From positions 1-53,246 of the forward strand of contig JAGXFH010000035.1 in NCBI GenBank assembly GCA_024637315.1: a DNA stretch of 53,246 bases. Direction: 5' to 3'. Positions 44,399-53,246 of this stretch are shown here, one piece after another. Origin of the DNA: Brevirhabdus sp. Its GTDB lineage: Bacteria > Pseudomonadota > Alphaproteobacteria > Rhodobacterales > Rhodobacteraceae. The notes below the pieces were generated by a model. That model was not told where the DNA came from. It saw only the letters and a list, made by a program, of their open reading frames with translations, and ran no database searches. The translations under genes were made by a program, and so were the position numbers. Each line of letters begins with the position of its first letter. Position 1 is the first letter of the stretch.

Positions 44399-45541
44399 AT
44401 GGCCAACAACAATGGCGGACCCTGGGGCGGCGGCGGTCGCGGAGGCGGGGACGATGAAGACGGCAACCGTGGCGGACGGCGTCCGAACGAGCCGCAACTT
44501 CCCGAGATCGACCAGATCGTGAAAAAGGGCCAGGAGCAGCTGCGCGTCCTGATGGGCGGTCGTGGCGGCGGTGGCCGAAAGAATGGCGGCGGCGGTGGCG
44601 GCGAAGGGCCGCAACTGACCCGCGGCACGGTCGGCCTCGGCCTGCTGGCGCTTGCCGGACTCTGGGCTTTCGCATCTTTTTATACCGTGAAACCGGAAGA
44701 ACAATCGGTCGAGCTTTTCCTTGGTGAATACAGCTCCACCGGCAATCCGGGCCTCAACTTCGCGCCGTGGCCGCTGGTGACGGCAGAAGTCATTCCGGTT
44801 ACCCGCGAACAAATCGAGGATATCGGTGTGGCGCAGGGCACACGCGGTGAATCCGGCCTGATGCTGACCACGGATGCGAACATCATCGACATCGACTTTC
44901 AGGTGGTCTGGAACATCAACGACCCGGCGAAGTACCTTTTCAACCTTCGTGACCCGCAGCAGACGGTCCGTGCGGTTGCCGAATCGGCGATGCGTGAAAT
45001 CATCGCTGCATCGCAGCTTTCGCCGATCCTGAACCGTGACCGTGGCATCATCGCCGACCGTGCGCACGAATTGATCCAGAGTACGCTTGACGGATACGAC
45101 AGCGGGATGAACGTGGTCCGTGTCAACCTCGACAAGGCCGACCCGCCGCGCGAGGTGATCGACGCGTTCCGCGACGTGCAGGCCGCGGAACAGGAACGTG
45201 ACCGGCTGCAACGCGAGGCGGACGCTTACGCGAACCGGGTTCTGGCCGGTGCGCGCGGTGAAAGCGCACGGGTTCTGGAAGATGCCGAAGCGTATCGCGC
45301 CCGCGTGGTCAACGAGGCCGAGGGTGATGCCAGCCGTTTCCTCGCGGTGCTCAATGAATACCGCAGCGCGCCTGAGGTCACGCGCAAACGCATGTATCTG
45401 GAAACGATGGAAGTTGTGTTGGGTCGCGTCAACAAGGTCATCATCGACGAGAACACCAGCGGGCAGGGTGTCGTGCCCTATCTTCCGCTCAATGAACTTA
45501 ACCGCTCGACGTCCACGACCAGCAGCGGAGGGACCAACTGA
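44399..45541 (+). CDS. hflK: FtsH protease modulator HflK
   Basis: A 380-residue SPFH-domain protein. A glycine-rich cytosolic start (WGGGGRGGG, then GGRGGGGRKNGGGGGGEG) precedes one transmembrane helix at about 78-96; the periplasmic SPFH domain covers about 97-290 and a coiled-coil region with AEQERDRLQREADAYANRV follows. With HflC it forms a large membrane cage around FtsH. The stop overlaps the hflC start by one base (TGATG). Confidence 0.95.
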   Translation: MANNNGGPWGGGGRGGGDDEDGNRGGRRPNEPQLPEIDQIVKKGQEQLRVLMGGRGGGGRKNGGGGGGEGPQLTRGTVGLGLLALAGLWAFASFYTVKPEEQSVELFLGEYSSTGNPGLNFAPWPLVTAEVIPVTREQIEDIGVAQGTRGESGLMLTTDANIIDIDFQVVWNINDPAKYLFNLRDPQQTVRAVAESAMREIIAASQLSPILNRDRGIIADRAHELIQSTLDGYDSGMNVVRVNLDKADPPREVIDAFRDVQAAEQERDRLQREADAYANRVLAGARGESARVLEDAEAYRARVVNEAEGDASRFLAVLNEYRSAPEVTRKRMYLETMEVVLGRVNKVIIDENTSGQGVVPYLPLNELNRSTSTTSSGGTN

Positions 45542-46437
45542 TGCGCAAGACTTCGATTATCATACCCATCGTCGTCGTGGCGATCGCCGGTCTACTGTCG
45601 GCCATTTTCATCGTCGACGAACGGGAAAAGGCGCTGGTGCTGCAATTTGGCCAGATCAAGGCGGTGAAGGAACAGCCGGGGCTTGGCTTCAAGATCCCGC
45701 TGATCCAGGAGGTCGTGAAATACGACGACCGCATTCTGTCGCTTGAAACGACGTTGATCGAGGTGACGCCCTCGGATGATCGCCGTCTGCTGGTCGACGC
45801 TTTCGCGCGCTACCGGATTACCGACGTCGAACAATTCCGCCGTGCGGTCGGTGTCGGCGGCATAGCCGCGGCCGAGGACCGGCTGCAATCGATTCTCAAC
45901 GCGCAGGTGCGCGAAGTGCTGGGCTCTGATCAGGTCACCTCTGATACCATCCTGTCCGAGGACCGGGCCGGACTGATGTTGCGGATCCGCGATCAGGCGC
46001 GCGCGCGTGCTTCGAACCTTGGTGTCGAGGTGGTCGACGTGCGTCTGAAGCAGACCAACCTGCCCGAGCAGAACCTGGAAGCCACATTCGCGCGGATGCG
46101 GGCCGAACGGCAGCGCGAAGCCGAAGACGAGCGTGCCCGTGGCCGCGAGGCGGCGCAGCGGGTAACCGCGCAGGCTGACCGCACCGTGGTCGAGATCGTG
46201 TCCGAAGCCAACAAGACGGCCGAGATCACCCGAGGCGAGGCCGACGCTCGACGCAACAACATCTTCGCCCAAGCCTATGGGCAGGATCAGGAATTCTTTG
46301 AATTCTACCGCTCTCTGAGCGCTTATCGGAATGCGTTGCAAGGCGAGAACTCTTCGATGGTGATGTCGCCCGACAGCGAATTCTTCGACTATTTCAAGAA
46401 CGATCTGGGCCGACCGGCGGCCCCCGCGGGGCAATGA
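45541..46437 (+). CDS. hflC: FtsH protease modulator HflC
   Basis: A 298-residue partner of HflK. One N-terminal transmembrane helix (about 6-24) leads into the SPFH domain (FIVDEREKALVLQFGQIKAV onward), then the coiled coil RQREAEDERARGREAAQRV and the C-terminal AYGQDQEFFEFYRSLSAYRNAL motif characteristic of HflC. It regulates turnover of membrane proteins by FtsH. The end overlaps the DUF2065 gene (ATGA). Confidence 0.95.
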   Translation: MRKTSIIIPIVVVAIAGLLSAIFIVDEREKALVLQFGQIKAVKEQPGLGFKIPLIQEVVKYDDRILSLETTLIEVTPSDDRRLLVDAFARYRITDVEQFRRAVGVGGIAAAEDRLQSILNAQVREVLGSDQVTSDTILSEDRAGLMLRIRDQARARASNLGVEVVDVRLKQTNLPEQNLEATFARMRAERQREAEDERARGREAAQRVTAQADRTVVEIVSEANKTAEITRGEADARRNNIFAQAYGQDQEFFEFYRSLSAYRNALQGENSSMVMSPDSEFFDYFKNDLGRPAAPAGQ

Positions 46438-46628
46438 GCACGATCATTCTGGCCATAGGTCTGGTGCTTTGCGTCGAGGGGCTGGTGTTCGCACTGGCCC
46501 CTTTGCGCATGGAGCAGATCCTGGAAGCCCTGCGCGACATCACGCCCGAGATGCGCCGCATGATCGGACTCGTCGCGATGGCGCTTGGTGTGGTCCTGAT
46601 CTGGCTCGCGAAGTCGCTTGGCGCCTGA
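46434..46628 (+). CDS. DUF2065 small membrane protein (YjeT-like)
   Basis: A 64-residue protein with two helices (about 4-21 and 41-60), separated by the conserved APLRMEQILEALRDITPEMRR... loop that defines DUF2065/YjeT. In many proteobacteria this small gene sits right after hflC, and here it overlaps hflC by four bases. Its function is unknown; co-translation suggests a membrane-embedded accessory of HflKC. Confidence 0.85.
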   Translation: MSTIILAIGLVLCVEGLVFALAPLRMEQILEALRDITPEMRRMIGLVAMALGVVLIWLAKSLGA

Positions 46629-46678
46629 AGCAAATGCTTCACGGGTCCTTCACGTCCAGTTGAATACTTGTGGTCGGG

Positions 46679-46707
46679 CTTTGTGTTGCCGGCAGGATCA
46701 CCTATCT
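46679..46707 (+). promoter_or_regulatory. Candidate heat-shock (RpoH-like) promoter of degP
   Basis: CCTATCTAGG at 46701-46710 matches the alphaproteobacterial RpoH -10 pattern C-Y-T-A-T-n-T-n-n-G, and CTTTG at 46679-46683 lies 17 bases upstream as a partial -35. The position, about 65 bases before degP and after the hflKC operon, is plausible for a heat-inducible protease gene. Evidence is by pattern only. Confidence 0.4.
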
Positions 46708-46710
46708 AGG

Positions 46711-46726
46711 ATGGCAGAACTGCCAT
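46711..46726. promoter_or_regulatory. Palindrome at the degP transcription start region
   Basis: ATGGCAG-AA-CTGCCAT: two perfect 7-bp arms with a 2-base spacer, directly next to the candidate -10 box. The short spacer argues against an RNA hairpin and for a dimeric regulator binding site that would block or activate degP. Confidence 0.5.
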
Positions 46727-46772
46727 ATGATGAGTTCGGCACACCTGGCCGGACGTTGAAAAGGAGAATGCA

Positions 46773-48248
46773 GTGAAACCGCAGGCACTCACACTTTCCG
46801 CGCCGATGACACCGGTCGCCCGCTCTATCTGGGTTCTGGTGTTGGGTCTGGCGCTGCTTTTCGCGCAGGCGCTGACCGCCAGCGCGCGGGGCACCCCGGA
46901 ATCCTTTGCCGATCTGGCCGAAAAGGTCAGCCCGGCAGTGGTCAATATCACCACATCCACAACCGTCGCCACCGCCACCGATGGCATGCCGATGGTTCCG
47001 GAAGGTTCGCCGTTCGAAGATTTCTTCCGCGATTTTCTGGATCGCCAGAATCCCGGTGAAGGCCCGCGGCCGCAGCGACCGCGGCGCAGCCAGGCTCTGG
47101 GGTCGGGCTTCGTGATTTCCGAGGACGGATACATTGTTACCAACAACCACGTTATCGAGGGCGCCGATGAGGTGTCTGTTGAATTCTTCTCGGGCAAGAC
47201 GCTTGACGCCAAGGTGGTCGGTACCGACAAGAATACCGATATCGCTCTGTTGAAAGTGGAAGGTGACGAGGCGCTGCCCTTCGTCAGCTTTGGCGACAGC
47301 GACGCGATGCGCGTCGGCGAATGGGTCATGGCCATGGGCAACCCGCTGGGGCAGGGCTTTTCGGTCTCTGCCGGTATCGTCTCGGCTCGCGGTCGGGCGC
47401 TTTCGGGCACCTATGACGACTTCATCCAGACCGATGCCGCGATCAACCGCGGCAATTCGGGCGGCCCCTTGTTCAACATGGACGGTCAGGTCGTTGGCGT
47501 GAATACCGCGATCCTGTCGCCCAATGGCGGTTCGATCGGTATCGGCTTCTCGATGGCCTCCAACGTGGTCAGCAAGGTGATCACCCAGTTGCAGGAATTC
47601 GGCGAAACCCGGCGCGGCTGGTTGGGTGTCCGCATTCAGGACGTGACCGAGGACGTGGCTGAGGCGATTGGCCTTGAAACAGCCTCGGGCGCGTTGGTGA
47701 CGGATGTTCCCGAAGGCCCCTCGATGGAGGCAGGCATCGAATCCGGCGATGTGATCTTGTCATTCGACGGAACCGAGGTCGCTGATACCCGTGAATTGGT
47801 GCGTGTCGTGGGCAACTCGGAAATCGGCAAGGCCGTTCGCGTCGTGGTGTTCCGCGATGGCGAAACGCAGACGCTGATGGTCACGCTCGGTCGCCGCGAA
47901 GATGCCGAGGCAGAGGCCGTACCCGCCTCGGCCCCGGCAAATGAGCCGATCGAGAAAGAGGTTCTCGGCCTGAAGATCGCCGAAATGACGGATGAACTGC
48001 GCGAACAGCTTGATCTCAACCCCGGCGCCGATGGTCTTGTGGTCGCCGATGTGGCCGAGGACAGCGAGGCTTACGAAAAGGGTCTGCGCGCGGGTGACGT
48101 GATCACCGAAGCCGGGCAGCAGAAAGTGGTCAAGGTCGCCGATCTGGAGGCCCGCATCAAAGAGGCAGAAGAGGCAGGCCGCAAATCGCTTCTGCTCTTG
48201 GTCCGCCGTGCCGGCGAGCCGCGTTTCGTGGCGTTGTCCTTGAGCTGA
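46773..48248 (+). CDS. degP: Do-family periplasmic serine protease (DegP/HtrA)
   Basis: A 491-residue periplasmic protease-chaperone. A long signal peptide (hydrophobic core about 19-34) precedes the trypsin-like domain with catalytic triad H126 (TNNHVI), D156 (NTDIALL) and S229 (RGNSGGPL). Two PDZ domains follow (about 285-375 and 395-490; TRRGWLGVRIQDV marks the first). It degrades misfolded envelope proteins. It continues the membrane-quality-control theme of hflK-hflC upstream but appears to have its own promoter, and ends at a clear terminator. Confidence 0.95.
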   Translation: MKPQALTLSAPMTPVARSIWVLVLGLALLFAQALTASARGTPESFADLAEKVSPAVVNITTSTTVATATDGMPMVPEGSPFEDFFRDFLDRQNPGEGPRPQRPRRSQALGSGFVISEDGYIVTNNHVIEGADEVSVEFFSGKTLDAKVVGTDKNTDIALLKVEGDEALPFVSFGDSDAMRVGEWVMAMGNPLGQGFSVSAGIVSARGRALSGTYDDFIQTDAAINRGNSGGPLFNMDGQVVGVNTAILSPNGGSIGIGFSMASNVVSKVITQLQEFGETRRGWLGVRIQDVTEDVAEAIGLETASGALVTDVPEGPSMEAGIESGDVILSFDGTEVADTRELVRVVGNSEIGKAVRVVVFRDGETQTLMVTLGRREDAEAEAVPASAPANEPIEKEVLGLKIAEMTDELREQLDLNPGADGLVVADVAEDSEAYEKGLRAGDVITEAGQQKVVKVADLEARIKEAEEAGRKSLLLLVRRAGEPRFVALSLS

Positions 48249-48272
48249 GCAAAGACCAGACCGACGAAAAAG

Positions 48273-48297
48273 GGGCGCCGCAAGGCGCCCTTTTCTT
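48273..48297 (+). terminator. Rho-independent terminator of degP
   Basis: GGGCGCC (48273-48279), loop GCAA, GGCGCCC (48284-48290), then TTTTCTT. It lies 25 bases after the degP stop. The remainder of the gap to 48529 shows nothing convincing. Confidence 0.9.
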
Positions 48298-48529
48298 GCC
48301 GAGACGGAGCGGCAATATGCCTGGTTCCACGGCATGATCCTGAACGTCGGTGATTGCTTCGCGCGTGTCGCTCCGGATGGCCTATGGACACTCTGGCACA
48401 TGGCGGACATAGGACTGCGCTGAGAGGTCTTGATGCGGCAAATCCGGTCGCTTCAAAGGCACTGTCCCGCGACCTGGCCGCGGTCGCGGATGACCGAAAG
48501 CCGCTCGTCCGGCCTTCACCTCTGCGCTT

Positions 48530-49000
48530 TCACCCTTCCGTCGCGATCTCTTCCCGCGGATAGGCGATCAGCCCCAACTCGCGCGCCGTTTCCACCGACA
48601 GAATCGCCGAGGGCAGCCCTTGTTCGGTCTGATAGCTCTTCACCGCCGCCCGAGTCGCATCATTCATGACGCCTGTCGCGCGCCCCGCATAGTGCCCCCG
48701 TGCCGCCAGCGCGCGCTGCAGGCTGGCGACCAGATCAATTGTCATCTCATCGGGGCAGGGTGTCTCGATCCGGATTTCCTGCTGCTCGACAGCACTCCCG
48801 TTGCGATTCGAAATATCGTCTGCGCCGCCCGCCTCTGCTGCCCGGTCGCTGTCGTTTGCCACCGGCAGTTCGAGGATGTCGTAGCACTGTGCCTCGCCAG
48901 CGGGCCGGTCCTGAATATCTTCCAGCCATGCCAGCTGGTCCTGCGCGCCCCCGCAGGCGGCAAGACCCAGCACCATCGCGGTCGCCGTAGCATATCTCAT
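48530..49000 (-). CDS. Lipoprotein with peptidoglycan-binding domain
   Basis: A 156-residue outer-surface or periplasmic lipoprotein. A short signal sequence ends in the lipobox L-A-A-C with lipidated C16. Residues about 85-145 form a PG_binding_1 domain (SLQRALAARGHYAGRATGVMNDATRAAVKSYQ), which holds peptidoglycan. Two further cysteines (in QCYDI and TPCPDE) could pair. It converges toward degP. An in-frame ATG at 49012 is possible, but its spacing to the ribosome site is poor. Confidence 0.78.
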   Translation of the reverse strand: MRYATATAMVLGLAACGGAQDQLAWLEDIQDRPAGEAQCYDILELPVANDSDRAAEAGGADDISNRNGSAVEQQEIRIETPCPDEMTIDLVASLQRALAARGHYAGRATGVMNDATRAAVKSYQTEQGLPSAILSVETARELGLIAYPREEIATEG

Positions 49001-49055
49001 GGCCTGGATCATCCTGCTCGGTCGCCGTTCCGGCCTTTGTTGGTGGTGACGATAG

Positions 49056-49543
<488 letters not shown>

Positions 49544-49544
<1 letters not shown>

Positions 49545-50239
49545 TGCGGCTTTGGCCGCTGGTCGTGACGCTGCTGGCCACGCCGGCCTGCGCCGAAGGC
49601 GTCACCTCCGCCCGCTACACCGACCCGACGCCGCGCTACGATCACGGAGTTCTCGGGGACGCGGTGGAATGGGGCGCGCTTGAAATGACCACCGATCAGG
49701 GCCGCCGGCTGCGCGTGACCCTGCCCGAGACCCGGGTTTTCGAGGATACCGCTCCGCGTCTCGCCGACATCGATGGCGACGGTCGGACGGAAGTGATCGT
49801 GGTCGAAACCGACATCGCAAGGGGCGCTCGCCTGGCGATCTACGGGCCACAGGGCCTGATCGCGGCCACCCCTCATATCGGTCGGACACACCGTTGGCTC
49901 GCCCCCATCGGCGCCGCCGATCTTGACGGCGACGGTTTCATCGAAATCGCCTATATCGACCGGCCTCACCTTGCGAAAACCCTGCGTATCTGGCGGTTCC
50001 GGAACGGCGCACTCAGCCATGTCGCCGACCTCAATGGCTATACCAATCACCGGATCGGCGAAGACAACATCGCGGGCGGCATCCGCAGCTGCGCCGGCCC
50101 CCCCGAAATGATCGTCGCCGATGTGCGCTGGCAGCAGATTCATGCGGTGACATTCACAGGCGGCACATTCCGGGTCCGCAGCCTCGGCCCGCATGAAGGC
50201 CGCGCCTCGTTTGACGACGCGATCGCCTGCATCCCCTGA
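49544..50239 (+). CDS. Secreted FG-GAP/VCBS repeat protein
   Basis: A 231-residue exported protein. Signal peptide of about 17 residues (LWPLVVTLLATPACA), then two calcium-loop-like FG-GAP repeats, DIDGDGRTEVIVVE (about 80-93) and DLDGDGFIEIAYID (about 127-140), within a beta-propeller-like chain. Two cysteines near the C-terminus could form a disulphide. Its ATG overlaps the ferredoxin stop by one base, an odd pairing of a cytosolic redox protein with a secreted one. Function unknown. Confidence 0.8.
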
Positions 50240-50260
50240 CATCTCTCGCCCGGAAAGTAG

Positions 50261-50310
50261 CCTCGGGGGTGAATGGGCCGGATGGCCCAGAGGGGGCGGA
50301 CAGCCCCCTT
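50261..50310 (+). repeat. Two-hairpin repeat element, copy 1
   Basis: A 50-base element: the start CCTCGGGGGTGAA, then hairpin TGGGCC-GGAT-GGCCCA (50274-50289) and hairpin GGGGGC-GGACA-GCCCCC (50292-50308). A second copy at 53181-53229 is identical at 43 of 50 aligned positions. It lies between the convergent FG-GAP and purD genes and could serve as terminator, although only TT follows the second stem here. Confidence 0.75.
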
Positions 50311-50342
50311 ACCCAATCGGATCGCGCCAGCGATCCGACGGT

Positions 50343-51605
50343 CTACAAAGCCCGCCAGCCAATGTCAGACCGACAGAATCCATCCGGCCAGTCGATCCGC
50401 TGCACCATCGCGTAGGCCCGGTCTCGCGCCTCTCTCAGGCTGTCCCCCCGGGCCGTGACGTTCAGCACCCGTCCACCACTCGCCACGACCTTGCCATCCG
50501 CCTCGCGGGTTCCGGCATGAAACACCATATGCGCTGCATCCTCCGGCATCCCCTCCAGCCCGCCGATCACCGAGCCTTTGGCATGATCTCCGGGATACCC
50601 CCTGGCCGCCATCACCACGGTCAACGCATGATCGTCGGCCCAGTTCACCCGAACCCCCTCCAGACGCCCCTCGGCGCAGGCCTGCATCAGATCCAGCGCC
50701 TGTGCACCCAGCCGCATCATCAACACCTGGCATTCGGGATCACCGAACCGGGCGTTGTACTCTACCAGCCGGGGCTTGCCGTCCGTTATCATCAACCCGG
50801 CATAAAGGATCCCCTGATACGGCATCCCACGCGCCGCCATCAGCCGCACCGTCGGCTCCACGATCTCGCGTAGCGCCGTCTCGGCTATGGCATCCGTCAG
50901 CACCGGGGCAGGCGAATAGGCCCCCATCCCGCCGGTATTGGGCCCCTCGTCGCCGTCGAAGGCGCGCTTGTGATCCTGCGCCGTGCCGATGGGCAGCACC
51001 GTCGCCCCATCGCAAAGCACGAAGAAGGAGGCCTCTTCGCCGTCCATGTACTCTTCGATCACCACCTCGGCGCCAGCCGCGCCGAACTCGCCGGCGAACA
51101 TGTCGTCGACGGCAGCCAGGGCGGTCGCCTCATCCATTGCCACGATCACGCCCTTGCCCGCAGCCAGCCCGTCGGCCTTGACCACGATCGGCGCGCCCTG
51201 ATCGCGGATATAGTCCTTTGCCGGCCCAGCCGATGAGAAACGTGCCCAAGCCGCGGTGGGGGCGCCTGCCGCGTCGCATATTTCCTTGGAGAAGGATTTC
51301 GAGGCTTCCAGCCGCGCTGCCGCCTCTGAAGGCCCAAAGGTCAGGATGCCCGCCTCGCGCAGCCTGTCCGCCACACCCGCTGCCAAGGGTGCTTCCGGAC
51401 CGACGATCACGAAATCCACTGCGTTCTCCTCGGCGAAGGTCACCACCATGCCGCCGTCGCAGATGTCGAAAGCCGCGCATTCCGCGATCTCGGCGACACC
51501 GGCATTTCCGGGCGCCACGATCAGCCGGTCGCATTTCGGGTTCTGCTTCACCGCCCAGGCGAGGGCATGCTCGCGCCCGCCACCGCCCAGTATCAGGATA
51601 TTCAT
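50343..51605 (-). CDS. purD: Phosphoribosylamine-glycine ligase
   Basis: A 420-residue ATP-grasp enzyme that joins glycine to phosphoribosylamine in purine biosynthesis. It begins [17 protein letters not shown] (the family start), followed by [26 protein letters not shown] (ATP-binding), [12 protein letters not shown], the [22 protein letters not shown] loop and [12 protein letters not shown] metal-binding motif. Standard length and complete. It is divergent from xseA. Confidence 0.96.
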   Translation of the reverse strand: MNILILGGGGREHALAWAVKQNPKCDRLIVAPGNAGVAEIAECAAFDICDGGMVVTFAEENAVDFVIVGPEAPLAAGVADRLREAGILTFGPSEAAARLEASKSFSKEICDAAGAPTAAWARFSSAGPAKDYIRDQGAPIVVKADGLAAGKGVIVAMDEATALAAVDDMFAGEFGAAGAEVVIEEYMDGEEASFFVLCDGATVLPIGTAQDHKRAFDGDEGPNTGGMGAYSPAPVLTDAIAETALREIVEPTVRLMAARGMPYQGILYAGLMITDGKPRLVEYNARFGDPECQVLMMRLGAQALDLMQACAEGRLEGVRVNWADDHALTVVMAARGYPGDHAKGSVIGGLEGMPEDAAHMVFHAGTREADGKVVASGGRVLNVTARGDSLREARDRAYAMVQRIDWPDGFCRSDIGWRAL

Positions 51606-51676
51606 CGTGAGCCTCCGCTTGGCCTTCGTTGCCCGGCGTTCTAAGGTCCGCCCAACAGATGCACAAGGCACCGCCA

Positions 51677-53161
51677 ATGTCCGACCTGATCGACGACCCG
51701 TCCTCCGGCCCCAACGCCCATGAATACACCGTCTCGGAAATCTCGGGCGCGGTGAAGCGCGTGATCGAGGGCGAATTCGGCCAGGTTCGGGTGCGCGGAG
51801 AGATCGGCCGGGTTTCACGTCCCGCCTCGGGGCATCTCTATTTCGACCTCAAGGACGACCGCGCCGTGATTGCCGCGATCAGCTGGAAAGGTCAGGCGGC
51901 GCGGCTGGCCGTCCGGCCCGAAGAGGGCATGGAAGTCATCGCCTCCGGTCGCATGACCACCTTTCCCGGCCAGTCGAAATACCAGCTGATCGTCGACAAC
52001 ATCGAACCGGCGGGCGCGGGCGCACTGATGGCAATGCTGGAGGCGCGGAAAAAGGCGCTGGCCGCCGAGGGTCTTTTTGCCGCCGAACACAAGAAGAAGC
52101 TGCCGTTTCTGCCAGAGGTTATCGGCGTGGTGACCTCGCCTTCGGGGGCGGTGATCCGCGACATCCTGCACCGGCTGCGCGACCGTTTTCCGCGTCATGT
52201 TCTGATCTGGCCGGTCGCGGTGCAGGGCCAGGCCTGCGCCCCCGAAGTGGCCCGCGCCATCGAAGGCTTCAACGCGCTGCAACCCGGCGGCCCGATTCCG
52301 CGCCCCGACCTGCTGATCGTCGCGCGGGGCGGCGGCTCGGTCGAGGACCTCTGGGGCTTCAACGAGGAGGTGGTTGCCCGTGCCGCCTTCGCCTCGACGA
52401 TCCCGCTGATCTCTGCCGTCGGCCATGAAACCGACACCACGCTGATCGACTTCGTCTCGGACAAGCGTGCGCCCACGCCCACCGCCGCCGCCGAACTCGC
52501 CGTACCGGTCCGCCTTGACCTTCTGGCCTGGACCGCCGAGCAAGAGGCCCGCCTGGGCCGTGCGCTTGCCCAGTCCCTCACCCAGCGCGGCCAGCGCCTG
52601 CGCGATCTGTCGCGCGCCCTGCCAAAACCGCAGACGCTGGTCGAAAACGCCAGCCAGCGCCTCGACCGCGCCGCCGAGCGTCTGCCCGCCGCCCTTCGAA
52701 GCCAAACCCAACAGCGCCGCGTCCATCTTTCGGAACTGACAGGGAGCCTGCGCCCGGGCGCCTTGCGCAATCTGATCACCACCGCCCGGGCGCGTCTGGC
52801 CGACCGCAGCCAGCGCTTGCAACCATCACTTCTGAACCGTGACATCGACCGCAAACGCCGCGATCTCACGGCCACCTCCGACCGGCTGACCCGCGTCGCG
52901 CGAACCCAGATCGATGGCTGGTCCCGACGCCTCGAGGGGCTGGAACGGATGCGCCAGACCCTGGGCTATACCGAAACCCTGCAACGCGGCTATGCGGTGG
53001 TACGCGGCGATGGCGCCGTGGTCACCACGTCCGCCGCTGCCGCCAAGGCCGAGACGCTGGAAATCGAGTTCAACGATGGCCGCCTGCCGGTCGGCGGCAG
53101 CGCCAAATCGAAACCCAAGCCGAAAGCCGATACGCCGCCCGAACAGGGTCAACTTTTCTGA
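51677..53161 (+). CDS. xseA: Exodeoxyribonuclease VII large subunit
   Basis: A 494-residue nuclease subunit degrading single-stranded DNA. An N-terminal OB-fold (about 12-105; [20 protein letters not shown]... [20 protein letters not shown]) binds DNA; the catalytic domain (about 130-310) has [33 protein letters not shown] and [17 protein letters not shown]; a long coiled coil and a short beta tail end the protein. The small subunit xseB is not in this window. The ATG at 51677 matches the usual start; an upstream in-frame ATG at 51629 overlaps the purD leader. Confidence 0.95.
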   Translation: MSDLIDDPSSGPNAHEYTVSEISGAVKRVIEGEFGQVRVRGEIGRVSRPASGHLYFDLKDDRAVIAAISWKGQAARLAVRPEEGMEVIASGRMTTFPGQSKYQLIVDNIEPAGAGALMAMLEARKKALAAEGLFAAEHKKKLPFLPEVIGVVTSPSGAVIRDILHRLRDRFPRHVLIWPVAVQGQACAPEVARAIEGFNALQPGGPIPRPDLLIVARGGGSVEDLWGFNEEVVARAAFASTIPLISAVGHETDTTLIDFVSDKRAPTPTAAAELAVPVRLDLLAWTAEQEARLGRALAQSLTQRGQRLRDLSRALPKPQTLVENASQRLDRAAERLPAALRSQTQQRRVHLSELTGSLRPGALRNLITTARARLADRSQRLQPSLLNRDIDRKRRDLTATSDRLTRVARTQIDGWSRRLEGLERMRQTLGYTETLQRGYAVVRGDGAVVTTSAAAAKAETLEIEFNDGRLPVGGSAKSKPKPKADTPPEQGQLF

Positions 53162-53180
53162 GGTGCTTGTTCGGAACGAT

Positions 53181-53229
53181 CCTCGGGGTGAATGGGCCGC
53201 GCGACCCAGAAGGGGCAGACAGCCCCCTT
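53181..53229 (+). repeat. Two-hairpin repeat element, copy 2
   Basis: Second copy of the element at 50261-50310, 20 bases after the xseA stop. The first hairpin is TGGG/CCCA with a GC-rich loop; the second is GGGGC-AGACA-GCCCC. Confidence 0.75.
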
Positions 53230-53232
53230 TTT
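53212..53232 (+). terminator. Probable terminator of xseA within the repeat
   Basis: GGGGC-AGACA-GCCCC followed by C and five T residues is a workable intrinsic terminator for xseA. Confidence 0.7.
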
Positions 53233-53246
53233 CGTGAAGATCTAGA

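Noticed and set aside
42899-45211. 770-codon minus-strand frame across gor and hflK
   Set aside because: It is an antisense shadow of two well-supported genes, with no ribosome site and low-complexity composition.

Overview
The window is a high-GC chromosomal segment of an alphaproteobacterium, most likely a member of the Rhodobacterales (Paracoccus/Rhodobacter/Roseobacter type). This rests on the polyhydroxyalkanoate gene order phaZ-phaC-phaP-phaR with TGC-rich PhaR-type operators, an LdtR-like MarR regulator, an adrenodoxin-type ferredoxin like Rhodobacter FdVI, ThyX as thymidylate synthase, and short DUF proteins (DUF2842, DUF6524, DUF1194) typical of the order. No rRNA, tRNA, CRISPR array, transposase or phage gene was seen. 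Coding density is high and many genes overlap by 1 to 4 bases.

Layout. 1-4.0 kb: a truncated upstream gene, an LdtR-like regulator, a secreted von Willebrand-type protein, a glyoxalase I-like enzyme, thyX, and a base-composition outlier membrane gene. 4.0-7.1 kb: small genes (hypothetical, DUF2177 membrane protein, SGNH hydrolase, cold-shock protein, Spx/ArsC-like protein, membrane protein). 7.1-9.7 kb: a bufferin-type RiPP operon, bufA-bufB-bufC-bufD, on the minus strand. 9.8-13.6 kb: thrS, then two overlapping alpha/beta hydrolases, the second of which lacks its nucleophile serine. 13.6-19.3 kb: PHA metabolism (depolymerase, synthase, phasin, repressor) with an orphan MupA-family luciferase-like monooxygenase between phasin and repressor. 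19.3-29.6 kb: a LysR regulator convergent with a nine-gene minus-strand cluster: HisP/J/Q/M-type ABC importer, glutamine synthetase-like ligase, class I amidotransferase, a second glutamine synthetase-like ligase, a PuuB-like FAD oxidase and a DegT-family aminotransferase. It looks like gamma-glutamyl-dependent catabolism of an imported amine or basic amino acid.

29.7-38.6 kb: a PhnD-like protein and TerB, pyrG, secG, a DUF6524 membrane protein, purA with a DUF2842 gene, a very acidic 740-residue protein, and thiamine pyrophosphokinase. 38.6-42.0 kb: two tandem EamA transporters and L-serine dehydratase. 42.2-48.3 kb: rpiA and glutathione reductase, then a membrane-quality-control run hflK-hflC-DUF2065-degP. 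48.5-53.2 kb: a peptidoglycan-binding lipoprotein, ferredoxin with an FG-GAP secreted protein, purD and xseA.

Most worth a second look: the bufferin operon and its intercistronic hairpin; the dual-glutamine-synthetase/DegT cluster, whose substrate is unknown; the serine-to-glycine pseudo-hydrolase; the low-GC membrane gene overlapping thyX; the acidic protein; and several repeats and palindromes, including a two-hairpin element present twice near the right end.
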